Part shown: piece by piece, positions 1 to 8,810 of the stretch
Layout of the letters: each line of letters opens with the position of its first letter
Position numbering within the stretch: position 1 is the first letter of the stretch
Assembly: GCA_965237485.1 (NCBI GenBank)
Contig: CBDEFQ010000009.1
Coordinates: forward strand, 1,240,001 to 1,304,000
Reading direction: 5' to 3'
Source of the DNA: JAAELZ01 sp965237485
GTDB taxonomy: Bacteria > Pseudomonadota > Gammaproteobacteria > Arenicellales > Poriferihabitantaceae
DNA length: 64,000 nt
Program-made: the position numbers and the translations under genes
Notes under the pieces: generated by a model
Seen by the model: the letters and a program-made list of their open reading frames with translations, nothing else
The model's database searches: none
What the model was told of the DNA's origin: nothing

Positions 1-379
1 CTTGTGGCACGATGTCGCCACCGGATTCTACCGTGCTTGAGATAGCTGGCAGCCAGGCGTTTCACTTGCACATAAGAGTAACCGCTGATGCGTGCGATAT
101 AACGCCGCACAAGACCCTTATCGGCTCGACCCAGTTTGCTGTATTTGAAACGCATTAAGGTGCGTTTGATGAAATCATAGCGATTGCGTTTACCGTCGAT
201 TGCCAGATCGATTTCATCAGTGCCTTGTAGCAACAAGCGTGCCTTATCAAGGGTATCTATATGGTGGTCATTCATAATGGTATTCATTCACCATCATGAA
301 CAGAAATTAGATTAGTTCGGTATCATTTCCGATTAGAATCAGTCCCTTCGCTCAGTATCATTTCATGTTGGACAAGACT
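1..379 (-). mobile_element. ISX1 copy A, 5' end only (cut by window edge)
   Basis: This is the left end of the IS called ISX1 here; full copies lie near 19.9, 32.0 and 61.9 kb. On the minus strand the terminus AGTCTTGTCC ends at 379. The transposase start follows (ATG at 285-287, reading MNTIMNDHH) and continues off the window edge with about 95 visible codons. The visible part covers the basic N-terminal region before the integrase-type catalytic core. Two 10-bp direct repeats GAAATGATAC lie in the leader, as in copies B and C. It was inserted into another transposase gene, whose remnant abuts at 380. Whether the rest of the copy is intact cannot be seen. Confidence 0.9.
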
Positions 380-599
380 AGGAGCCTGCTTAATTCCATA
401 TAGTGCACGCAGGTTCTTACGGACTAATTCTTCTTTATCTTGATGCTGATCAAATTGGAGTAATGATGGGTATTTTAATGAAAACACCGCAACACCAGAC
501 ATAAGACAATCAACAAGAGGTAAAGCTCGGCTCGCTTTAGTATCCTTTATCGAATCAAAACAGTGACGAACGGCGCTAAGTAACCCGGGGCACTCAACT
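380..599 (-). pseudogene. Remnant of a second transposase, interrupted by ISX1-A
   Basis: Translating the minus strand leftwards from about 599 gives about 73 open codons that run into ISX1 at 379. They include the segments CFDSIKDTKASRALPLVDC, LMSGVAVFSLKYPSLLQFD and NLRALYGIKQAP. This resembles the N-terminal region of a large transposase family with the pattern FxxIxDxR...LxDxLMSGxAxFSLKxPSLLxFD...NLxxLYGI. The match is from memory. There is no start codon in frame (a TAA lies just upstream) and the C-terminal part is missing, so it is a dead fragment. It shows that ISX1-A landed in an older IS. Confidence 0.6.
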
Positions 600-907
600 G
601 TTTACGCAGTGACGGTTGGGGCATCAGTCTTACTTATTTTATGAAATAGTGCTGATATCTTACTAAAAGCAGACGAAAGGTTACGAAATAATAATTTTAG
701 AGCCTCCGTAGAACCGCTTATTTACTCAGTTTTTAGATCTAGCGGGAATTGCTGTAGCTGTTCTAGCTATTACCCTTCGGGCGCGCTATGCGCGGGTTGA
801 TTGGACAATGGCCAATATTTGGCTATCCGAATATTTAGATCGGTTCATGCAGAATCTCCTACGTTTGGATTACAAGAATATTCTACTTTTGACTTCAGTT
901 AGCTGTA
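600..907. other. Non-coding stretch, nothing recognised
   Basis: No convincing coding frame on either strand. A short GC-rich inverted repeat, CGCG-CTATG-CGCG, lies near 780-796 and could be part of a terminator or an IS end. The stretch probably includes the upstream region of the transposase remnant at 380-599. Confidence 0.4.
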
Positions 908-2152
908 TCAAAATAAACTAATTGGAAGTGCATAAAACTGTTTGTCATCAAATCGAAAAGGTAAAACTTCCTGACCGGTATAGAACAAAATGCCTTGTGT
1001 AAATTTTTTGCCGGTGAATTCAGATAAGACTCTTAGTCCTTTGAAGTCTCTCTGGTTTATAGTTGAAGAGGCTTTAACTTCAATGCCAATGATATCGCCA
1101 TTGCTTTGTTCAATTACTAGGTCTACTTCGTTTTTTCTTTTATCGCGAAAATGAAATAGTGTGACTTCATTTTCTGACCATCCAGATTGTTTCAGTATTT
1201 CTAAATAAATCAGGTTCTCAAGCAAGGAGCCATAGTGCTGGTTAGTTGTTAGTTGTGATGGTGTACGCAACCCCAGAAGATGACAGGCAAGTCCTGTATC
1301 AATAAACTGAATTTTCGGCATCTGAATTAATCTTTTGGATCGATTTTTTAAATAAGGGGGTAGTCGCCTAACAATAAACATGAGATCAAGAATTTCGATA
1401 TAACTTTTAATTGTTTTTTCATCAATGGACAAATCATTACCGATGCTTGAATATTTCAATAAGTTGCTGCTTATTCCAGCAAGATAGGGAATCAGTGCCT
1501 GAATTTTTGAATAATAGTCACCACGCGCCGCATACAAACTTTCAAAGTCTTTAAAAAGACGCCCCTCCATGTATGACTTAAACCAGATTTGCTGAGCGCG
1601 CTTACTTTTCTCTTGTATCTCTGGGTAACCACCATTGATTATTCGTTGTGCAATTTGCTCTCTTGTTATAGCGGGAGAGGGTTTTGAAGCGAATTGCGCA
1701 GTTATTAAATAATCAACAATGTTGAGTGGATTTCCACCCATTTCAGACATCGATAAAGGATACAACTCTACGCGTGCCATATGGCCAGGCAAAGCCTCCT
1801 GAGTCTTAGCAGAGCGGAATATATCTGCAGAACCAGTTAAGAAAAACTTACCTTTGAATTTTGACTTTAATTTATCTGAAGCCTCTTTAATGGCAGGAAC
1901 AAGCTCTGGTGCGTATTGGAACTCATCAATAATAATTTTCTTATCTTCAAAAGTCTGGATAAATCCATGCGGATCATTCTTCGCGGATGCAAGAACTGCG
2001 CTGTCATCCAGACTTATATAATCCATATTAGAGTTTTGCGCAATTTCCTTTGCTAATGTAGTTTTTCCAGCTTGCCTTGGTCCGGTTAAATAAACAATCC
2101 TGAACTCATTCAGTAGCTCATTTAATATTGGTAGTAATTTTCTCTGAAACAT
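908..2152 (-). CDS. AAA-type ATPase with DUF4143 C-terminal domain
   Basis: 414 residues. The N-terminal P-loop domain has Walker A GPRQAGKTT at residues 24-32 and Walker B IIIDEFQ with D76-E77. A later sensor-like segment reads KFFLTGSAD. The C-terminal half is DUF4143-like and ends with a nuclease-fold-like pattern (NEVDLVIEQ... IIGIEVKAS). Proteins of this family are common in bacteria and archaea, often in accessory regions; their cellular role is poorly known. The gene stands alone. It starts at an ATG 45 bp from an array of four 7-bp direct repeats that probably holds its promoter. The product class is certain; the function is not. Confidence 0.88.
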   Translation of the reverse strand: MFQRKLLPILNELLNEFRIVYLTGPRQAGKTTLAKEIAQNSNMDYISLDDSAVLASAKNDPHGFIQTFEDKKIIIDEFQYAPELVPAIKEASDKLKSKFKGKFFLTGSADIFRSAKTQEALPGHMARVELYPLSMSEMGGNPLNIVDYLITAQFASKPSPAITREQIAQRIINGGYPEIQEKSKRAQQIWFKSYMEGRLFKDFESLYAARGDYYSKIQALIPYLAGISSNLLKYSSIGNDLSIDEKTIKSYIEILDLMFIVRRLPPYLKNRSKRLIQMPKIQFIDTGLACHLLGLRTPSQLTTNQHYGSLLENLIYLEILKQSGWSENEVTLFHFRDKRKNEVDLVIEQSNGDIIGIEVKASSTINQRDFKGLRVLSEFTGKKFTQGILFYTGQEVLPFRFDDKQFYALPISLF

Positions 2153-2196
2153 GATTTTGAGATAGCACAGGTTTTTATATCTAAAGATTACTTTTT

Positions 2197-2269
2197 TATT
2201 CCGGAAAATACAACTTACTATTCCGGGATATGCGCAACTTTATTCCGAATTATACATAAGCTTATTCCG
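2197..2269. repeat. Four direct repeats TATTCCG at exact 22-bp spacing
   Basis: TATTCCG begins at 2197, 2219, 2241 and 2263, exactly 22 bp apart (about two helical turns). The 15-bp intervals are not conserved, so this is not a simple tandem duplication. The array lies 45-117 bp upstream of the DUF4143 ATPase start. An operator array for a regulator binding one DNA face is the simplest reading; that is inference. Confidence 0.6.
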
Positions 2270-2525
2270 TGAAAATCGGGTTTAATCCGTTAGCGAGGGT
2301 TCAATACTTCGTGGCTTGCTACAGAAGAAATTTTTGCATGCAAAAATAGTCCTCTATGCTTGCGACTAGGATTTTAATTTAGTGGTTGAGTAAACCAGAA
2401 CAAATTGAGCAAGTAATAAGGTAATCCCTTTTGCCTTATCTTCGCTTGCCTCTGTCTCGTTCGAACCTTGAGCTTTTCGCGTTTAACCATAGCCATTTGG
2501 TCTAGTGGTTATTTTGTATAGAATA
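2270..2525. other. Intergenic region between the repeat array and tRNA-Arg
   Basis: No gene is supported. An inverted repeat TTTTTGCATGCAAAAA is present near 2331-2346. The region is otherwise AT-rich and without a recognisable signal. Confidence 0.4.
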
Positions 2526-2602
2526 TGGCGTCCCCGAGACGATTCGAACGTCCGACCTGCCGCTTAGGAGGCGGCTGCTCTATCCAGCTGAGCTACAGGG
2601 AC
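2526..2602 (-). tRNA. tRNA-Arg (anticodon CCT)
   Basis: Read on the minus strand, a full cloverleaf is visible: acceptor GTCCCTG...CGGGGAC, D-arm with AGCTCAGCTGGATAGAGC, anticodon stem GCCGC/GCGGC around the loop CTCCTAA (anticodon CCT, reading AGG), and T-loop GTTCGAATC. The 3' CCA is encoded (2526-2528). Length 77 nt. It lies directly downstream of gshA on the same strand. Confidence 0.95.
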
Positions 2603-2632
2603 TTGGAAAAACTGGCGCGAGTATAGCGCAAT

Positions 2633-4192
2633 CTAGGTCTCGAAATAGTTAGCTAAGTAAGTATCAAAATCAATCGTGTCTTCGCTTTCCAATTGTGCTT
2701 GATCTGCCAGTGATTGAGTCGCTAAGTGAGTAAAGTTCGTTTTGGCCGACTCGTTTAAAAGAAGGTGCTTAAAAAACTCCTCATGTTCTTCTGATTTAAC
2801 TATGCCAAATTCATAAAAACTTGAGTAGCTTGTTTGCATGTCTTTAAGAATACGACCGGACAGAGTTTTATCTGGGTCCATAACGCATTCAAGTTGCGCG
2901 TCGAGTACTTGACCATAGCACTTGGTAAAGTGGATGGAATCAAGTATTTCAGCAATTGGACGCATGGCATCAATGATGCTTGTTGCCCAAGCTTTAAGTG
3001 GGATTTGTTCACCATCCTTACTTAAGCTAAGCTTAGGCTTTCTGCCTATCATCACGGTGTCTAGCTTGTTGCGAAGGTTCTCTTCTAAATCGTCGCTGCT
3101 CAGATCAGGGCTTTCACTAAACAAGCAATAGAGCAGATACATATCCAAAAAGATGATGGTCTCTTGGTCTATGCCGATAGGTACGTAGGGGTTTAAATCA
3201 ACCGCGCGTACTTCGATATATTCTACGCCTCTCGAAGATAAGGCATCGCTGGGTTTTTCCCCACGCTCGGCTACCCGCTTTGGACGTATGCTGGCGTAAA
3301 ATTCGTTTTCAATCTGTAATAGATTGGCATTGAGTTGGCGATATTCTCCGTCTACTTTCACGCCTATTTTCTCGTACTCAGCGTGGGGTTGGTGCATTGT
3401 CGCAACTAGGGACTCGGTGAACGTATGCAATTGGTTATAACAAGCTTTAATGCTGCTTTGCGCATCGTTGCTGTAACCGAGATTACTCATTCTTAGAGAC
3501 GTGCCGTAGGGCGCGTAAAAGCTATTCCCCGCATATTCTTCAAGATTATGCTCTCGGCCCTTCAAAAATGTTTTGCACACCGCCGGAGACGCGCCAAACA
3601 AATACAGTAATATCCAACTGCTGCGGTGAAAATTACGGATAAGCTTTAGATACTCAGCAGAAATTGATTCTTTTAGGCAAGACCCATCCTGTATATTTAA
3701 ATAATAGGGCCAAAACTCGGTAGGTAATGAAAAATTATAGTGTATACCACTGATAGTTTGCATCAATTGCCCGTAGCGATGCCCTAAACCTAGGCGATAA
3801 GTTTCCTTCATTTTAGCGGAATTTGAGCTACCAAAACGTGCGATCGGAATAGGCATGCCTTCCTTGATAATACAGGGCATAGAGTTAACCCATAGTTTTT
3901 CATCACCTATGTTTTGGTAAGTGAAATGATGGGCTTGTGTTAAAAAGTTGGTTAGACTATCTATGTCTTGACTAACAGGTGAAACAAACTCCAATTGAGC
4001 TTCTGAAAAGTCAGTGGTGATGCTTGGGTGGGTTAGCGCGGAGCCAAGGGTTTTTGGGTGAGGTGTTTGTGCTAAGGCCCCATCTGTATCTACTCGCAAG
4101 CTTTCTTTCTCAAGCCCGCGGTTAATTTGGCTGAATAGGCTATCAAGGCCAAGATCAATTATTTTATCTAGATTTTTGTTAAGAACCGACAT
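2633..4192 (-). CDS. gshA: Glutamate-cysteine ligase
   Basis: 519 residues, the usual length of the proteobacterial GshA family. It catalyses the ATP-dependent joining of L-glutamate and L-cysteine, the first step of glutathione synthesis, in the cytoplasm. The N-terminus carries the family signature NRGLEKESLRV. FSEAQLEFVSP and SGIHYNFSLP follow, and EVRAVDLNPY lies in the second half. The ATG at 4192 gives the standard N-terminus. It is divergent from dusA, with 50 bp between the start codons. No frameshift or missing motif was seen. Confidence 0.96.
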   Translation of the reverse strand: MSVLNKNLDKIIDLGLDSLFSQINRGLEKESLRVDTDGALAQTPHPKTLGSALTHPSITTDFSEAQLEFVSPVSQDIDSLTNFLTQAHHFTYQNIGDEKLWVNSMPCIIKEGMPIPIARFGSSNSAKMKETYRLGLGHRYGQLMQTISGIHYNFSLPTEFWPYYLNIQDGSCLKESISAEYLKLIRNFHRSSWILLYLFGASPAVCKTFLKGREHNLEEYAGNSFYAPYGTSLRMSNLGYSNDAQSSIKACYNQLHTFTESLVATMHQPHAEYEKIGVKVDGEYRQLNANLLQIENEFYASIRPKRVAERGEKPSDALSSRGVEYIEVRAVDLNPYVPIGIDQETIIFLDMYLLYCLFSESPDLSSDDLEENLRNKLDTVMIGRKPKLSLSKDGEQIPLKAWATSIIDAMRPIAEILDSIHFTKCYGQVLDAQLECVMDPDKTLSGRILKDMQTSYSSFYEFGIVKSEEHEEFFKHLLLNESAKTNFTHLATQSLADQAQLESEDTIDFDTYLANYFET

Positions 4193-4242
4193 CTTACTAA
4201 CTAGTCCAAGTACACATTTTAATATAACGGAAATTATAAGCG

Positions 4243-5199
4243 ATGTCCCTGCTTTCCATAGCGCCGATGTTGGATATTACCGATCGACATTGTCGCGCAT
4301 TTTATCGGCTATTTTCGCCAAAACTTAAGCTGTACACGGAAATGATCCATGTAGGAGCTATTTTGCACGGTGATCGTGATCGCTTTTTAAAATATAACCT
4401 GCAAGAGCACCCCGTAGCGATTCAGCTAGGTGGAAGCAAGCCGAGTGATTTAAGCGAAGCAGCTAAGATTGCGGAAGATTGGGGTTATGACGAAATTAAC
4501 CTCAACGTAGGTTGCCCGAGCGACAAAGTACAAGCGGGGCGTTTCGGCGTGTGTTTGATGCGCGAGCCGGAATTGGTGGCAGAGTGCGTGGCCGCAATGC
4601 AATCTGTCGTTAGCGTGCCGGTAACAGTAAAAAATCGTATCGGCGTTGATGACCAAGATGAAGATGTAGCATTAAATCACTTTATCGAAGTGGTAAGTAG
4701 TTCGGGTTGTACACAATTTTCCGTACATGCACGAAAGGCATGGTTGAAGGGCTTAAGTCCTAAGGAAAATCGTAATATTCCCCCGTTAAATTATGATCGG
4801 GTGTATCGTTTGGTAGAAAACCATCCCCACCTAGATATCAGCATAAATGGGGGCATCGTAACGCGGGATGAGGTGCACACGCACTTAAAGCACACGGCTG
4901 GCGTTATGCTAGGCAGAATCGCCTTTGACGACCCATGGATGATGAATCAATTATGCGCAGAAGTGTTTGATGATTCAGCGGCGTTTCAGTCCCGTCATGA
5001 GATAGTTAAGCTGTATTGTGAATACATAGACGAACAGCTAAGCGATGGGGTTTGGCTCAAGCATACTGCTCGTCATTTGATGGGAATGTTCAAAGGCGAG
5101 CCAGGTGCCAAGCAATGGCGCAGAGCAATAGCTGAGAACACCCGAGGCGAGCATCGAGATGCAGGGGTAGTGCGTGAAGCCCTAGAATTGATGCCGTAA
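4243..5199 (+). CDS. dusA: tRNA-dihydrouridine synthase A
   Basis: 318 residues. This flavoenzyme reduces uridine to dihydrouridine in the tRNA D-loop; the DusA subgroup acts at U20/U20a. The N-terminus APMLDITDRHCR, then YTEMIHVGAILHGDR, INLNVGCPSDKVQAGRFG and HARKAWLKGLSPKENR are characteristic of DusA rather than DusB or DusC. The TIM-barrel phosphate-binding segment INGGI is present. It starts with ATG and is followed 26 bp later by asmA on the same strand. Confidence 0.93.
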   Translation: MSLLSIAPMLDITDRHCRAFYRLFSPKLKLYTEMIHVGAILHGDRDRFLKYNLQEHPVAIQLGGSKPSDLSEAAKIAEDWGYDEINLNVGCPSDKVQAGRFGVCLMREPELVAECVAAMQSVVSVPVTVKNRIGVDDQDEDVALNHFIEVVSSSGCTQFSVHARKAWLKGLSPKENRNIPPLNYDRVYRLVENHPHLDISINGGIVTRDEVHTHLKHTAGVMLGRIAFDDPWMMNQLCAEVFDDSAAFQSRHEIVKLYCEYIDEQLSDGVWLKHTARHLMGMFKGEPGAKQWRRAIAENTRGEHRDAGVVREALELMP

Positions 5200-5225
5200 C
5201 TTATATTATTAGTTGATAAAAACCG

Positions 5226-7559
5226 ATGAAGTTAATTAAATGGGTAATTTACCTGCTGATTTTTACTGTTTTATTGGTAATCGCAGCAGCCGCGTTTGTA
5301 GTAACCAAGGTTGATCCAAACGACTATAAAGAAAAGATCGCCAGCCAAGTTAAACAACAAACGGGCAGGGACTTAACCATCACAGGTGATTTAAGTTGGA
5401 GTTTTTACCCCACGTTAGGCATAGAAGTGGGAAGTTTGGCGCTCGAAAACCAAGTAGGTGCTTCAGCAGTAAATATGATTTCAGCCCAAGGAGCTAAAGT
5501 GCAGGTAGCGGTGATGCCATTGCTCGAAAAGCGCATTGAAGTCGGTAAAATTGAGTTGGATCAGCCCATACTCAATTTATTGATCAATGAACAGGGCACT
5601 CCGAACTGGAGTGATTTGCTGGGAGATAGTGCTGACCAATCAAGCAGCGAATCTGATGACGTGCAAGCACAAGCTGGGGCGTTGTTAAGCGGCTTGACCG
5701 TAAAAGGTGTGAATATCACCAACGGGCAAGTTAACTGGACTGATTTAAGCGCAGACCAACAAATAAAAGTGAGCAATTTCAATTTAAGTACAGGCGAAAT
5801 TAAGCCTGGTACGCCGGTAGATTTTGAAATGTCAGCGCAGTTAGAGGGTAGTTTGTTTGCAGACAGCACGGCAGTTAATGCCAGTGGTTCGCTTAATGTT
5901 GACGAATCATTTGATTTTGCTCAGCTAACGGGCGTAAAGCTCAATTTGTTGCAAGATCAAATGGATGCCAACATCAACTTGGGGTTATTAGACTTTAATG
6001 CGGCCAGTAATACGATCAATGCCCAAGCATTGTTGTATGACGGTCGTTACGACGTCATTCCAATAAGCGGAGAAATTCAAAAGTTTGGCTATGACTTAAA
6101 TAATGCAGTTTTAACGGTTGCCGAACAGGTATTGAATATAGAGTTTTTAGGAACCCAAGTACAAACAACAATTCCTAACCTAAGCCTGTCCGTTAATGAA
6201 GAGCGCTTGGATGTACCAAAGATGATGATAGTCCAAGATCAAGGGCAAATTGAACTAAGTGCTCAAGTTTCAAATTTATTTTCCAGCCTTAAAGGCAACG
6301 GTAGCATCAAAACCAACGCCCTAATGCCCAGGGAGATGCTAAGCAACTTGGGCATTAATCTAGAAGACTTGCCACAAGCAGCACTGCAAAGCTTAGAGAT
6401 TTCAGCTGACTATGTGGCCACCGCAGATTCGATTGCATTGCCGAGTTTTAATGCGCGTGTCGATGAGTCTAATGTTGGGGGGTCCTTTTCAATAGCGTCT
6501 TTTACTGCCCCTGCGTATCGATTTAAAATTGATGTCGATCAACTTAATGTTGATAATTACCTTAATGCTGAAAATCAGCAAGCGGCAGAACAGGCGGGGC
6601 CGGGAAGTGTTGTCGCTTTGCCATTTGCTGCGCTTAAAGGTTTAGATGTCAGAGGTACTTTGAAAATCGGTTCGTTTGCGTACCAAGGAATTAAATCAGA
6701 AAATCTAGTGGTGGATGCAGACACATCCGACAACAAAATCACTATTTCGCCACTCAAGGCTAATTTGTACGGCGGCGAAAGCACTAATGAAATCAGCTAT
6801 GACATTGCGGGTGATACGCCAAAAATGCAGATGAAAACAAGCTTAACCAGTATTAACTTGGCTCCGTTTCTGCAAGCCATGCAAATTACTGACCGGTTTG
6901 AAGGCTTAGGTAATGTTAATGCGCAAATAAATAGCTTTGGTCTTACGTCCGAAGAAGTGATTTCAAATATGCAGGGCGAGGTACGCGTAAATTTAGATGA
7001 TGGCGCAATTGCTGGGGCTAATATACAAAATTCATTAGTTGATGCCGCTCAGCTATACAAAAGCCTAAAAGGTAAAGATCTGGTATCCAGTACCGAGGTG
7101 GGGGATAAAACCGAATTTTCAAATTTCTCGGCTTTGGTCAGTGTAAAAAATGGGGTGCTTATTTCTGAAAATATTGACTTACAAGCACCGGGTATCAGAG
7201 TTAAAGGCCGAGGAAATGTAGATTTAAATTCTGAAATTGTCGATCTGAAAATGGTGGTTGCGGTTGTAGATTCCTTGGAAGGCCAGGGTGGAAAATCGTT
7301 TAATGAACTTAAAGGAGAAGAACTGCCATTAACAATTACTGGTACGCTATCATCGCCCTCAATAAGAATAGATACCGCAGCCCTGTTTAAGCAGCAGTTG
7401 AAAAAGGAACTAGCTAAAGAAGTAACCAAGAAATATGGTCTTAGCGTTGACGAAGAAACAGGCGAACAAGTGGCACCTAAGGATGTGCTCAAGCAGAAGC
7501 TTAAAGATGAAAAAGCCAAGCTAAAGAAAAAATTACTTGAGGGCTTGTTTGGCGGATGA
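5226..7559 (+). CDS. asmA: AsmA family envelope protein
   Basis: 777 residues. One N-terminal membrane segment (about residues 4-28) is followed by the family signature KVDPNDYKEKI...GRDLTITGDLSWSFYP. A long beta-rich periplasmic body ends in the conserved AsmA C-terminal region, about residues 560-720. AsmA-like proteins span or line the periplasm and are implicated in phospholipid transport and outer-membrane homeostasis; that role is taken from the family. The tail is a lysine-rich helix (KQKLKDEKAKLKKK). The gene is complete and lies between dusA and a convergent sulfotransferase gene. Confidence 0.88.
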   Translation: MKLIKWVIYLLIFTVLLVIAAAAFVVTKVDPNDYKEKIASQVKQQTGRDLTITGDLSWSFYPTLGIEVGSLALENQVGASAVNMISAQGAKVQVAVMPLLEKRIEVGKIELDQPILNLLINEQGTPNWSDLLGDSADQSSSESDDVQAQAGALLSGLTVKGVNITNGQVNWTDLSADQQIKVSNFNLSTGEIKPGTPVDFEMSAQLEGSLFADSTAVNASGSLNVDESFDFAQLTGVKLNLLQDQMDANINLGLLDFNAASNTINAQALLYDGRYDVIPISGEIQKFGYDLNNAVLTVAEQVLNIEFLGTQVQTTIPNLSLSVNEERLDVPKMMIVQDQGQIELSAQVSNLFSSLKGNGSIKTNALMPREMLSNLGINLEDLPQAALQSLEISADYVATADSIALPSFNARVDESNVGGSFSIASFTAPAYRFKIDVDQLNVDNYLNAENQQAAEQAGPGSVVALPFAALKGLDVRGTLKIGSFAYQGIKSENLVVDADTSDNKITISPLKANLYGGESTNEISYDIAGDTPKMQMKTSLTSINLAPFLQAMQITDRFEGLGNVNAQINSFGLTSEEVISNMQGEVRVNLDDGAIAGANIQNSLVDAAQLYKSLKGKDLVSSTEVGDKTEFSNFSALVSVKNGVLISENIDLQAPGIRVKGRGNVDLNSEIVDLKMVVAVVDSLEGQGGKSFNELKGEELPLTITGTLSSPSIRIDTAALFKQQLKKELAKEVTKKYGLSVDEETGEQVAPKDVLKQKLKDEKAKLKKKLLEGLFGG

Positions 7560-7568
7560 GCTATAAAT

Positions 7569-8192
7569 TTAGAACTGATAGCTAAATAAGGCAATATCTT
7601 TTTCCCAGTGTTTTGCTACCTTATCCCTAGTGGGGGTATTGTAAAAACTGCGATAATCGGCGTGCGGGAAAGCATTGAGTTTATTTAGGTGTGTATCTAA
7701 ACCTATTTGGTCGCATATGCTGTTGTAATCATCGACCAAGCTCTCAAATCTACCTATTTTGTCCATTGCAAACGTGCCTTTTTCATCAACTAGCATCGCG
7801 TGTTGTTGAAGCTTGTTACGTCGTATTTCGTAATCTACGTACGCTGAAAAGCTACCCATAGCGGCAATTTTGCGGTGGCGTGCCCGGCGATTTTTCTTAA
7901 TTGCAGCATTATATTCTGATACCAATCGACCCCACGGGTTGCGCACAAAAGCAAATTTGTAATACGAGTCAAATAGGGCGCTTGGCATCTGCTTTTGCGC
8001 TGTTAGCAGCGGGCAGTGCATTGGAAATTTATAGTTGCGATAATCTTTCGGTAAACCAAAATAGCGTAATGCCGATGCCCATTTTGAAGTCGGGAAGTTA
8101 AGGCTATATGGGCTAAGTGCGCTGGCGATGCTGGTGCCAGCAGTTTTTTCTATATGGACGAAAATAAATTTCTTTTCGTCGGATATCAGCAA
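7569..8192 (-). CDS. Sulfotransferase family 2 domain protein
   Basis: 207 residues. The 5'-phosphosulfate-binding segment FVHIEKTAGTSI lies at residues 11-22 and the 3'-phosphate segment FAFVRNPWGRLVSEY in the middle, both diagnostic of PAPS-dependent sulfotransferases of the family-2 type that modify polysaccharides. The acceptor is unknown and no polysaccharide cluster surrounds it. It runs convergently toward asmA with 9 bp between the stops. Short for the family but apparently complete. Confidence 0.85.
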   Translation of the reverse strand: MLISDEKKFIFVHIEKTAGTSIASALSPYSLNFPTSKWASALRYFGLPKDYRNYKFPMHCPLLTAQKQMPSALFDSYYKFAFVRNPWGRLVSEYNAAIKKNRRARHRKIAAMGSFSAYVDYEIRRNKLQQHAMLVDEKGTFAMDKIGRFESLVDDYNSICDQIGLDTHLNKLNAFPHADYRSFYNTPTRDKVAKHWEKDIALFSYQF

Positions 8193-8248
8193 TTTTTTAG
8201 AGCAACGCTCACTCGGTCTATACCTAATGAGTGTTTAACGTCCTATGA

Positions 8249-8668
8249 CTATTGGGAGCCAGATATCATGTGCTCCACGATAGCCTTGATTTCATCATCA
8301 CTGAGGCTGCCGTTGCCGCCTTTAGCTGGCATTGCACCTACACCATTTATAGCACTGCTGATTAAGGCTTCTTCACCCTTAGCAAGGCGTGGAGCCCAAG
8401 CGGCAGCATCACCCAATTTAGGCGCGCCAGCTGCCCCTGTTCCATGACACGCAAAGCAGCTGGCTTGATATAGTGCCGCGCCGTCAATGCTTCCGCTGTC
8501 GGCTACCGCAGTAGATTCTACCTCGGTAGTGGCACTTTGCATATTAATTGAGCCTACCTTTTGGATTCGTGCCTCAATCTCAGCTTCGTTTTCGCTAGCA
8601 TAAGTACTTAAGGTACCGAACAATGCGCTTGCAACAAATAGTGCTAATAGTGTCTTTTGAATTGCCAT
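8249..8668 (-). CDS. Cytochrome c5-type monoheme cytochrome
   Basis: 139 residues from the ATG at 8668; a longer open frame upstream lacks a signal peptide at its start, so this start is preferred. Residues 1-24 form a Sec signal (MAIQKTLLALFVASALFG...TYA). The heme motif CFACH lies at residues 71-75 and the probable axial Met in the segment GAMPAKGGNG. An extra acidic spacer separates signal and heme domain. Expected to act as a periplasmic electron carrier. It stands alone between the sulfotransferase gene and a divergent exported-protein gene. Confidence 0.88.
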   Translation of the reverse strand: MAIQKTLLALFVASALFGTLSTYASENEAEIEARIQKVGSINMQSATTEVESTAVADSGSIDGAALYQASCFACHGTGAAGAPKLGDAAAWAPRLAKGEEALISSAINGVGAMPAKGGNGSLSDDEIKAIVEHMISGSQ

Positions 8669-8748
8669 CTTAATAGTGGGAGCAAAGTAAATTAGAGGCG
8701 CGATTATACCCAAAAAAGATGAGATCAAAAAATTAAAGCGCTGATTAA

Positions 8749-8778
8749 TTGAGCGAATCAGTGGAATCACTTTATAAT
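8749..8778 (+). promoter_or_regulatory. Probable sigma-70 promoter
   Basis: TTGAGC (8749-8754) and TATAAT (8773-8778) are separated by 18 bp, and the downstream coding region begins at 8811 after a purine-rich AGAGG (about 8797). The -10 box is a perfect consensus. It drives the exported-protein gene at 8811-9600. Confidence 0.6.
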
Positions 8779-8810
8779 ATAAATCACACAATCATATTAG
8801 AGGTATTAGG

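Noticed and set aside
7049..7594. 181-codon open frame antisense to asmA
   Set aside because: It is the mirror of a strongly supported gene, with a Ser/Pro-rich composition typical of such shadows.
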